64,000 bases of DNA from Acinetobacter terrestris (lineage in GTDB: Bacteria; Pseudomonadota; Gammaproteobacteria; Pseudomonadales; Moraxellaceae), in NCBI RefSeq assembly GCF_004331155.1, contig NZ_SJNZ01000010.1, positions 1 through 64,000 on the forward strand. Reading direction: 5' to 3'. Within the stretch, counting starts at the first letter, position 1. Every line of letters starts with the position of its first letter. The notes under the pieces are model-generated. The model was given only the letters and a program-made list of their open reading frames with translations. It did not search any database and had not been told where the DNA came from. This document shows, piece by piece, positions 43,718 to 50,713 of the stretch. The position numbers were made by a program, and so were the translations under genes.

Positions 43718-44683
43718 TCACCCTTCCACCATCCGTTGCTGCATTTGAGCTTGCTGTTCTCGCTGTTTTTCCTTGAACGCTAGAACCAAGGCTGCAAACT
43801 TCAACTCTTCCAGACGCAAGCTTAAAAATGACGCATGAATGCGTGCATAACTAAATGCTGCACCGTAATGATTGATCAGAATAAAGTCATCCTGTAGCGA
43901 CTGGATCAGCTCGCCCATATTGTCATGACGCAAGCGTGATAAATACAGGTCAGCCTTGCTGTTAAAAACATGGGTCACCAGAGCAATGGCTGAAAGCCAG
44001 CGCTTTTCTTCCACATAATCACAATCGCCCACACAATTATATTCAATGGCATTTTTGATTTTGTGCCGGACTTCTTTTAAATGAATTGCGGCATCTATGT
44101 GCTTATATCCATCGATCAACTCATCCAGAAGTGTATGCGCCGGCAATAAATACCCAGTGCCATAACCATTAATTTTATTTTCCAGAGCTCGTGAAATGTC
44201 CGTTAAATTTTGCTGTTGCGTGGCCTGATTGTAAAAACCATGCAATTTTTCTCTGGCCTCTATTTCAAGTTTCTGCTTGCTGTTTTTTTCATAACTGTCC
44301 AGATAATGCCGCACTTTTTCAATATAAGCCTTCATGTTCTGTAGCAGTGACTCTGCTTCAGTTTTGGTCACTTCTACAAAGTTCTCAACTTGATTTTTTC
44401 GCTCGGCTACATATTGTTCAATGTCCAGAATAGCTTGATACTGACTGAGTTTTTCAAGCTTATTTTTTAAAGTTCCCGTCTCTGCACGAAACATGTTTAA
44501 TTCATGATGCAGCTCATCATTCTTTTGTTCATGTGCAGCCAAATTTGCCCGTGTTCGATCCAGATTGGCTTGCAATGACTCCAGATTAGCCTGTTTACTT
44601 TTCACTCGTTTTGTTGCGCGATAAAGGAGGAGCGCTAAAATACTTATTGTTGTAATCGTTGTTATGATGGATAGGTAAATCAT
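43718..44683 (-). CDS. DUF4041 protein with N-terminal membrane anchor and coiled coil, no nuclease domain
   Basis: A 321-residue protein: one membrane helix (4-21), a long coiled coil (about 28-150) and a DUF4041-like domain (about 165-318). The domain carries SRALENKINGYG, CDYVEEKRW, RLRHDNMGELIQ and YARIHASFLSLRLEELK. Many DUF4041 proteins continue into a MUG113/T5orf172 GIY-YIG domain and are phage or defence-associated. This one stops at RMVEG, right after DUF4041. The downstream DNA has no continuation in any frame that I could see. The ribosome site is weak. Confidence 0.72.
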   Translation of the reverse strand: MIYLSIITTITTISILALLLYRATKRVKSKQANLESLQANLDRTRANLAAHEQKNDELHHELNMFRAETGTLKNKLEKLSQYQAILDIEQYVAERKNQVENFVEVTKTEAESLLQNMKAYIEKVRHYLDSYEKNSKQKLEIEAREKLHGFYNQATQQQNLTDISRALENKINGYGTGYLLPAHTLLDELIDGYKHIDAAIHLKEVRHKIKNAIEYNCVGDCDYVEEKRWLSAIALVTHVFNSKADLYLSRLRHDNMGELIQSLQDDFILINHYGAAFSYARIHASFLSLRLEELKFAALVLAFKEKQREQQAQMQQRMVEG

Positions 44684-44959
44684 TGTTATTATCTCAAAAA
44701 CCCCACTTTACACTAGCTATTTTTTGATCAATTTTCAATCACCAAAACTAGGGATATTATTTCTATTTATATCGTACACAACTATTAAACTATTATAAAA
44801 AAACTATATTTTTCAAATTATTAATGATTTAAAAATATTTGTAATGATCTTGTTCATTACCCTCAATTCCAGCTTTTACTGACAATTATCACTCCAACCG
44901 GTGCACCCTAGACCTGCTATACAATTCCTGTAATACCGAGTTGAATTTTAATTCCTGAA

Positions 44960-45631
44960 TCAGAAAGGCACATGGCCTTTAATTTCAACATCTGTTCCCG
45001 TTAACGGCTGCTTAAATGCCAAATAACTTGCGTGTAAAGCCATGCGTTTTAATGGACTTTGATAGGGTTCTGGATGATACAGCTTATCGCCAGTAATCGG
45101 ATGTCCGATATATTGCATATGCACCCTCAGTTGATGTGAACGTCCGGTAACAGGCGTGAGCAGTACCCGACTAATATCTTCAGCTTGCGAATAATCCAAA
45201 GCCTGATACACGGTTTTGGCAGCTTTGCCCAATTCAAAATGCACCATTTGACGCGGACGATTTTCCCAATCGGTAATGAGAGGAACCTCGACACATCCCT
45301 CACCTTCAAGCTTGCCTTGTATTAACGCAATATAGTTTTTCTTTACTGTGCGTGCCTGAAACATTTTACTCACCGCGACTTCTACATCGCGGTGTTTGGC
45401 AAACATGAGGATGCCCGAAGTTGCCATATCTAAACGATGGGTGATTTTGGCATGCGGATATTTTTCCAAAATACGCAAATAGGCACTGTCATGATGCTCG
45501 GGTAAACGCCCCGGTACGGACAACAAGCCTGCAGGCTTTTCTATGACCACCAGATCATCATCTTCATAGACGATAGCAAGCGGTTCTTGGGGTGGCATAT
45601 AAACAAAGTTGTTGTCGATCGGCATGTGCAT
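44960..45631 (-). CDS. rluA: RluA-type pseudouridine synthase
   Basis: It modifies uridine in 23S rRNA (U746) and tRNA (U32) in E. coli RluA. The 223-residue protein has the catalytic Asp in HRLDMATSG, plus KPAGLLSVPGR and TGRSHQLRVHM. It lacks an S4 domain, like RluA. NRPRQMVHFELGKAAKT matches the E. coli protein closely. The start at 45631 (MHMPIDNN) is a best guess; a codon at 45625 is an alternative and neither has a strong ribosome site. Confidence 0.88.
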   Translation of the reverse strand: MHMPIDNNFVYMPPQEPLAIVYEDDDLVVIEKPAGLLSVPGRLPEHHDSAYLRILEKYPHAKITHRLDMATSGILMFAKHRDVEVAVSKMFQARTVKKNYIALIQGKLEGEGCVEVPLITDWENRPRQMVHFELGKAAKTVYQALDYSQAEDISRVLLTPVTGRSHQLRVHMQYIGHPITGDKLYHPEPYQSPLKRMALHASYLAFKQPLTGTDVEIKGHVPF

Positions 45632-45712
45632 ACAGCATTTCGGAGAATGGGCGAAAAATAACAAGGCGAGATAATGCTGTCAATGCATCCTAAACACAGC
45701 AATGAGATTGAA

Positions 45713-46084
45713 TTATTTATTGTTTGCACCTAATTTTCCAAATGCAGGTTTAAGCTGATCGGAAAGATCATCTTCAATCAACTGCAGCACCGGATTTTCT
45801 ACCTCATAGTGCTTAATGGTAATTTTAAACTGGCCTTGAAACCATTGATTTAAATGCAATGCATAAGTCGCTTTATGACCTAGCCCCAAATGCTGTTTCA
45901 GCCGGTTCCTGATTCCTGAGGTAGAGGAACCCACATACATGACTCTGCAAGGTGCATTTAATTTTGCACAGGCATGGGTTCCCTGTTGTTTAAAAGCACG
46001 AAAATGATTAAAAGTCTGGTTAATGTCACCCTCCACTTGTTCAATAATATAAATTGCTTTAGAGATTTTGGGTAAATCATCCAA
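45713..46084 (-). CDS. Small GIY-YIG-superfamily protein
   Basis: A 123-residue protein with a degenerate GIY-YIG pattern: IYIIEQ, then VMYVGSSTSGIRNRLKQH with the catalytic-type Arg. The Glu in LIEDDLSDQLKPAFGKLGAN follows. The presence of Tyr, Arg and Glu suggests that nuclease activity is possible. The function is unknown. It is upstream of rluA by about 80 bases on the same strand. It lies two genes from the DUF4041 protein, a family usually fused to this fold. Confidence 0.7.
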   Translation of the reverse strand: MDDLPKISKAIYIIEQVEGDINQTFNHFRAFKQQGTHACAKLNAPCRVMYVGSSTSGIRNRLKQHLGLGHKATYALHLNQWFQGQFKITIKHYEVENPVLQLIEDDLSDQLKPAFGKLGANNK

Positions 46085-46362
46085 GGTTGAAAATATATAT
46101 TCCTAAACAGGCAGAGCGGTTTTTGCCATAAAGCACTGCTGAATAAGCGTATCTAAATAACTCATATAATTTTATTACAATGCAATGACTTATCAAATAT
46201 TTTAGCAGCTAAACACACAGGATTTAAGCATATTTTTATTTTCAAATTTTAAAGAATGAAATAAACTTTTTTTAGCGCGCAAAAAGCATCAATATTGAAA
46301 TATTTATCCACCCTTATCTTTAAGGCTTATCTTTAACACTCTAGTTCACATCCTCCATGACA

Positions 46363-47076
46363 TTAATCTGCAAGATAATAATCAACCGTTGAAACCACGC
46401 GTACTTTTTTCAAATACGGGGTATTACTGTCCCGGTCTTCTATACTAAACAGACCCTGATTTGCCGACTTGATTTTCCCCAAACTGCTTTTAGAATCGGC
46501 AGCAAATTTTTCTGCCACACTGCGTGCATTTTCAGTAGCTTGTTCAATCATGGCAGGTTTGATGTCATTGAGTTTGGTAAATATATATTCGGTTCTCTGT
46601 CCCGAATCATCTCCGCCAAAGGCAATACCTTTTTTACCTAAAGCCACCAAACGACTTTGTGCAGCACGTACTGCATCTATTTTGTGGGTATATACGGTGA
46701 TGGTTTGATGTGCGGTATAGCGGAGCGCGACATTTTCATTGCCGCCATATTGCTGGGCGTATTTATCTGTTGTACTTGGCGAAGCGGTGGTAATTTCCTC
46801 GGCAGTAAAACCTTCACCTTTTAAAAATGCCTGAATTTGTTGGGTATTTATTTCCATGGTGTCGTACAACTGGGTCAGGTCTTGGCTGGCAGCGCTAAAG
46901 CGAATCGGCCATACTGCAACATCGGCTTTGACTTCGCGTTCGGACAAACCCTTGACTGAAACAATACGTTCATATTGTTTAATTTTCAGCGCGCTGCTGC
47001 CTAAAATCCATCCTGCAACAATCATCCCCAAGCAAATGAAAACGCCTAAAATAAGTGCGGGTTTGAGCTGATTCAT
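46363..47076 (-). CDS. SIMPL (DUF541) domain periplasmic protein
   Basis: A 237-residue protein with a signal or anchor helix at about 7-28 (ALILGVFICLGMIVAGWILG) and a DUF541/SIMPL domain. IVSVKGLSEREVKADVAVWPI, the TTASPSTTDKY region and ARSVAEKFAADSKSSLGKI are typical. Members are exported and sometimes linked to oxidative-stress protection; the mechanism is unknown. RBS AAAGGAGTTTAGTCC precedes the ATG. Confidence 0.85.
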   Translation of the reverse strand: MNQLKPALILGVFICLGMIVAGWILGSSALKIKQYERIVSVKGLSEREVKADVAVWPIRFSAASQDLTQLYDTMEINTQQIQAFLKGEGFTAEEITTASPSTTDKYAQQYGGNENVALRYTAHQTITVYTHKIDAVRAAQSRLVALGKKGIAFGGDDSGQRTEYIFTKLNDIKPAMIEQATENARSVAEKFAADSKSSLGKIKSANQGLFSIEDRDSNTPYLKKVRVVSTVDYYLAD

Positions 47077-47221
47077 CGGACTAAACTCCTTTTAAATATT
47101 ATTCTAATTTAGACTTTACAGTTTTTATGTCTAAGACAACAGCATGAAAATATTGATTAAATTGATGTGACATCCGCACGGTTATTTTGCATTTAAGATT
47201 TTTAAAATGCTTGGGTCAGTT

Positions 47222-47470
47222 TCAACTTTTACCCATGAAATATATAGCAATTAAAGGCACCAGATTAAACAGTAAAATACCAATTTTATAGATCGCCATT
47301 CCGCCATAATGAATTGCATCAAAGGTCTCATCTGACAGATTGAACCATTTTCCGTGGACTTGTTTAATCCAGTCACGGGCAAAAATAATGGCCAAAAACC
47401 AAATCATTAATATGATGTAATTGATGAGTACGGAGGAAAGTAAAAAACGGCACCAAAAATCGAGATTCAT
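47222..47470 (-). CDS. Small two-helix membrane protein (DUF6868-like)
   Basis: An 82-residue protein with hydrophobic helices at about 10-31 and 57-79, separated by ARDWIKQVHGKWFNLSDETFDAIHY. The WF-x-L-x5-F-D-A-I pattern resembles the DUF6868 family as I recall it. The function is unknown. A weak GAGAATCAAT ribosome site precedes the ATG. Confidence 0.7.
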   Translation of the reverse strand: MNLDFWCRFLLSSVLINYIILMIWFLAIIFARDWIKQVHGKWFNLSDETFDAIHYGGMAIYKIGILLFNLVPLIAIYFMGKS

Positions 47471-48106
47471 ATTGATTCTCTACGCGGTAGCTTGTGATTT
47501 CTAAAATAACAGATTTGATATGCTGAAACGAGTGGCTGATTTGTATCTACATTTTGTGGTTGAAATTTTATTTTAAGAATATGATTTTTAATTCATTTTG
47601 ATGTTTTTATTATTTTTTATTCGGTAGAGAATTTTTGAGGGTGTTAGGGAAAACATAATGTTTAACTTCAACAATTATAGCTTTGTAAGCGATAACCTTA
47701 TGCCTATAAACTCGTGATCTATAGCGTCCTAAGCCGAATCGAGACCTTCTGGGTAAGTACTACACTCACGTTATACGCAACTGGTAGCAATCTACTCTTT
47801 TCGATCCCCGTCACACCCTTGAGATATAATTTACCAAGTTAGGCTCGGGATTATTTCCCTAAGAAAAGCCAATTTAAATATTTTTTGGAAATTATTTTCT
47901 TTAAAGTTAATATTTACGGAATATTTAATCAAAAGCGCATAATTTACCGCTTTTTATTGCGTTTTATTGATCTTTTTAGATAATTTTTACTTTCTCGCTT
48001 TGCCTTTTTGATGCTAAGCATTTGGCTGCGTCCTACGCTTTATTGCTATGTCTAGTAATAGATGCACATGAGAATCTGAATGTTCCCATATGCACGAAAA
48101 TAACCA
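47471..48106. other. 636-base spacer with an unexplained segment of distinct composition
   Basis: The outer parts are AT-rich. From about 47636 to 47880 the base composition becomes more balanced, with little of the poly-A/T texture of its neighbours. No frame exceeds about 45 codons and no tRNA-like or terminator structure stands out. A minus-strand frame of about 40 codons is open through the centre but has no start or recognisable motif. It may be decayed coding sequence or an unrecognised RNA. Confidence 0.4.
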
Positions 48107-48373
48107 TTAAACCTTAAAGAAGGTGTTTTGCACTGCACCGGCAATCCACCACCATGCGCTGATGGCGACCATGCCACACATGATATTGGCCAGTATTTTA
48201 TTGATTTTGCTGAGCTGGGAATGATAAATTTTCAAATTAATCAGATAAGCCAGTCCGCCCAATCCACCGCCAATCAAGCCGCCAAATAGCACTAGGACAA
48301 AAGGCCAGCCTGCAATTAAATGCACATATTTCGGTGTTTTTTCAGTTTCCATTATTTCGCTGGTGTGTTCCAT
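48107..48373 (-). CDS. Small membrane protein of unknown function
   Basis: An 88-residue protein with two hydrophobic helices: a glycine-rich one at about 20-45 (WPFVLVLFGGLIGGGLGGLAYLI) and a second at about 60-82. AAGGAAAATTAAA precedes the ATG, a good ribosome site, which supports a real gene. I recognise no family. It is isolated, with spacers on both sides. Confidence 0.65.
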   Translation of the reverse strand: MEHTSEIMETEKTPKYVHLIAGWPFVLVLFGGLIGGGLGGLAYLINLKIYHSQLSKINKILANIMCGMVAISAWWWIAGAVQNTFFKV

Positions 48374-48498
48374 TTTAATTTTCCTTGTGCTTTTTTAAAT
48401 ATATCTCGCCCTTTGCTATGAGCACTAATCCTAAAATAGATGCCCACAACTTGTGAATATTGATCTAGCAATATTTAAGCCATGAAATGTTTGTTCTA

Positions 48499-48720
48499 CT
48501 ATTTCACATACAGGTGATACACGTTTTTATTGATATAGGCATTTAAGCCGTCGCCATACTGTGCCAGTTGTTTCATGTTCTCGACATGTTGATAGCCGGC
48601 ACTGGCATAACTGTAGGTATAAATTTTTGATTTTTTCTTGAATTGAACCCGAATAAATTCATTGCCAATTTCATAGTTGGCAACACCAGAGTCGTGATTG
48701 AGATCAAGATAATGTTCCAA
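48499..48720 (-). CDS. Small protein, possibly KTSC-like, with TTG start
   Basis: A 73-residue protein. The start codon is TTG at 48720, preceded by CAGGACTGCTCAC; no in-frame ATG is near. The pattern IRVQFKKKSKIYTYSYASAG followed by QYGDGLNAYINKNV loosely resembles KTSC domains, which have a short beta hairpin followed by a G-x-x-x-N-x-x-I turn. No function is known. It lies downstream of the small zinc-ribbon gene but beyond a terminator. Confidence 0.55.
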   Translation of the reverse strand: MEHYLDLNHDSGVANYEIGNEFIRVQFKKKSKIYTYSYASAGYQHVENMKQLAQYGDGLNAYINKNVYHLYVK

Positions 48721-48820
48721 GTGAGCAGTCCTGAAAACGATGAATTTCTTGTTTTTATATGGGGATAATTTGATTAATTTTCAAACAAACATCGGGTGTA
48801 AACGGCGATGTTCAAGTCAT

Positions 48821-48853
48821 AAAAAAGCCCTATTGAGTATAGGGCTTTTGTTT
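48821..48853. terminator. Bidirectional terminator downstream of the small zinc-ribbon gene
   Basis: AAAAGCCCTAT and ATAGGGCTTTT form an 11-base stem with a TGAGT loop. It lies 33 bases after the zinc-ribbon stop. Confidence 0.88.
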
Positions 48854-48885
48854 AAAACAGAGGATAACTGTTTTATGTGTGCTGC

Positions 48886-49029
48886 TTAGGCAATTTTGTT
48901 GTTAAATATATTGCCAAGGCATTTGGTACACGGGGGTAAACGGTCTGTACCAATTTCTAAGTAAACGCGATGTCCGCATTGGACACAAAAATAGAAACCT
49001 ATTCCGGGTTTTTCGCCAGCAGTAACCAT
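48886..49029 (-). CDS. 47-residue zinc-ribbon protein
   Basis: A short gene below the usual size cut-off. The protein has CVQC at residues 15-18 and CTKC at residues 34-37, separated by a YLEIGTDRLPPC segment, which is a classic zinc-ribbon layout. The sequence GGAGAGCAAAG directly before the ATG is a good ribosome site, and a strong terminator follows the stop. The LPPCxxC motif resembles the C-terminal ribbon of DUF1451-type proteins. The function is unknown. Confidence 0.75.
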   Translation of the reverse strand: MVTAGEKPGIGFYFCVQCGHRVYLEIGTDRLPPCTKCLGNIFNNKIA

Positions 49030-49160
49030 CTTTGCTCTCCATGTGTTTTAGAAATGGTAAAGTTAGTATAACCCTACTGTGATGATTGTCTATTGTCCAT
49101 TTCGCCAATTGATAGTGGCGTTTGGGCGAAGAAAATCGACTGATGAGAGGCAATCTAAAA

Positions 49161-50549
49161 TCATTCCAATAACTTATACTCATATTCAAATGCACTTGAA
49201 GGGTTACCCACTACATCAATTTTCTTTTGATTCCGCAGTTTCTTTAATACGCCTTTAATTTTATTAACATCATTTTCACCAGTTAATTGCCGCACAAGTA
49301 GGTTTGTAATATATTTATTCGGATTCTGAGTTAAATATTCTATAATTACGGTCTCAATAGAAGCTAATCTTTTATGTTTCATTGTAACCATAAAAGAATT
49401 TTCTTTTTCCTCAAAATTAGGTTCAACTAAACCTGCTTTTCTCAACTCATTTTTAACTGTATCTAAGCCTTCACCAATATCATGATTTAATGGCTCCGGC
49501 AAATTATGCAACATCCTAACCAAATTAGGATTTCTAGAAAATCGTTCTTCGTATAAGTTATTTACTGTCATATATCCTGGTAGTTTACCAGGGCTTATCA
49601 CTTCAATACGATCATCATATATTTTAATATGTATGTCATCATTTAAACTATAGTCACGATGTATAACCGCATTGACCAAGATTTCTTTAATTGCTTCTGC
49701 TGGATATTTCATTCGACTACCATCATATAGCTTAGCACCGTCTAAATAATCTTTTATTTTTTGGATTGCACCATTAATTAGTACTTCTAAAGAACCATTA
49801 ATGGTAGCTGGCATTTCTAATAAATGTTCTCTTTTATAATTAGATTCTGTTGTTAACAGTCGATAAACTTTAATTGCGCATCGTGTATCCAAAGTTGCCT
49901 GTGGATCTTCATCAAACAAAATGACACATCCAACATTTGGCGCATAGGAATTATCGGACATATTAGAAATGAGACGTTGTTTTTTTAAAAATCTTTCTGG
50001 TTCTTGAGTTGTTGATATTCTTTGCATATATTCAGCTAAAACTTTTGAATCTATTATATCTTCTACACTGGCATTAGCTACAGCCTGACGCTCATAGGCC
50101 ATAATACCTTTTGAATATGCAAGTGAAGTTATACGATCGCCTTTTATCTTATTTTTATTAGCATTAAGTCGAATATAACAATCTCCACTCGATGTATAAT
50201 GCACTTTGGGACTTTTAGGTACAGATATATATAAAATAAATCCTGTTTCTATTGCTAAAAATTCAATACCAACACCTTCTACTGTAGGGGTGGTCTCTTC
50301 TAAAAGTACATTAACTATTGCATTAGCCTCTTCAGGATTACTGAAAGGGTTAATTCTATTACCATTATATTTGAGATCTTCAAGACCTATATATAGCTCT
50401 CCCCCATCAGCGTTAGCAAATGCAACAAATGACTCTTGCAACTTAGCGGGCTTTATATTTCTACTTTTTAAATCAAAAAAATGGTCTTCATTTGTTATTA
50501 ATAGTTTTTGCAAATCTAAATCATCTAATGGTCGTACTTCAAACATCAT
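49161..50549 (-). CDS. AlbA_2/Schlafen-type ATP-binding protein (RecG-like regulator group)
   Basis: A 462-residue protein. The N-terminal AlbA_2 (Schlafen AAA_4) domain covers about 10-135: E-D-H-F-F-D-L-K-S, FANADGGELYIGLED. A GHKL-like ATPase_c_4 region follows at about 280-400 (AIKEILVNAVIHRDYS, RIEVISPGKLPG) and a winged-helix-like C-terminus (LVRQLTGENDVNKIKGVLKKL). Such proteins are often called transcriptional regulators or RecG-related and some sit in defence loci. The gene is visibly more AT-rich than acnD beside it. The start is the ATG at 50549; a TTG at 50558 is possible and no strong ribosome site is present. Confidence 0.8.
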   Translation of the reverse strand: MMFEVRPLDDLDLQKLLITNEDHFFDLKSRNIKPAKLQESFVAFANADGGELYIGLEDLKYNGNRINPFSNPEEANAIVNVLLEETTPTVEGVGIEFLAIETGFILYISVPKSPKVHYTSSGDCYIRLNANKNKIKGDRITSLAYSKGIMAYERQAVANASVEDIIDSKVLAEYMQRISTTQEPERFLKKQRLISNMSDNSYAPNVGCVILFDEDPQATLDTRCAIKVYRLLTTESNYKREHLLEMPATINGSLEVLINGAIQKIKDYLDGAKLYDGSRMKYPAEAIKEILVNAVIHRDYSLNDDIHIKIYDDRIEVISPGKLPGYMTVNNLYEERFSRNPNLVRMLHNLPEPLNHDIGEGLDTVKNELRKAGLVEPNFEEKENSFMVTMKHKRLASIETVIIEYLTQNPNKYITNLLVRQLTGENDVNKIKGVLKKLRNQKKIDVVGNPSSAFEYEYKLLE

Positions 50550-50565
50550 TATGCTCAATCAAAAT

Positions 50566-50596
50566 AAAAACCCCACTTAACAGTAGGGTCTTTTTA
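50566..50596. terminator. Terminator between acnD and the AlbA_2 gene
   Basis: ACCCCACT and AGTAGGGT pair with one bulge around TAAC, with A-run and T-run flanks. It would stop acnD transcripts on the minus strand. Confidence 0.75.
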
Positions 50597-50621
50597 CAAC
50601 AATATCAATAACTTTCGAATA

Positions 50622-50694
50622 TAATCCTCCCCAACCCTCCTTTTCCTAAGGAGGGAGTTCCCCTCTTTCTCAAAGAGGGGCTAGGGGAGATTTT
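50622..50694. repeat. Three-stem intergenic repeat element
   Basis: Hairpin 1 pairs CCCTCCTT with AAGGAGGG (50635-50655). Hairpin 2 pairs CCCCTCTTT with AAAGAGGGG (50660-50680). Both are enclosed by an outer stem joining AATCCTCCCC (50623-50632) to GGGGAGATT (50684-50692) with one bulged C. The folded shape is a three-way junction. It lies 20 bases after the acnD stop. I recall similar CTCCCC/GGGGAG intergenic elements in other Acinetobacter sequences, so it is likely a dispersed repeat. Confidence 0.8.
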
Positions 50695-50713
50695 ATTTTT
50701 CTAAAAAATAAAG

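Noticed and set aside
47640..47880. Possible integron attC or Xer-type recombination site (GTTAGGC-like and GCGTATAAC-like strings)
   Set aside because: I could not find the matching inverted core site or complementary arms needed for attC, nor both Xer half-sites.
48902..49195. 97-codon minus-strand frame
   Set aside because: It overlaps the 47-residue zinc-ribbon gene in another frame and the end of the AlbA_2 gene; the zinc-ribbon frame has the ribosome site and paired cysteines.
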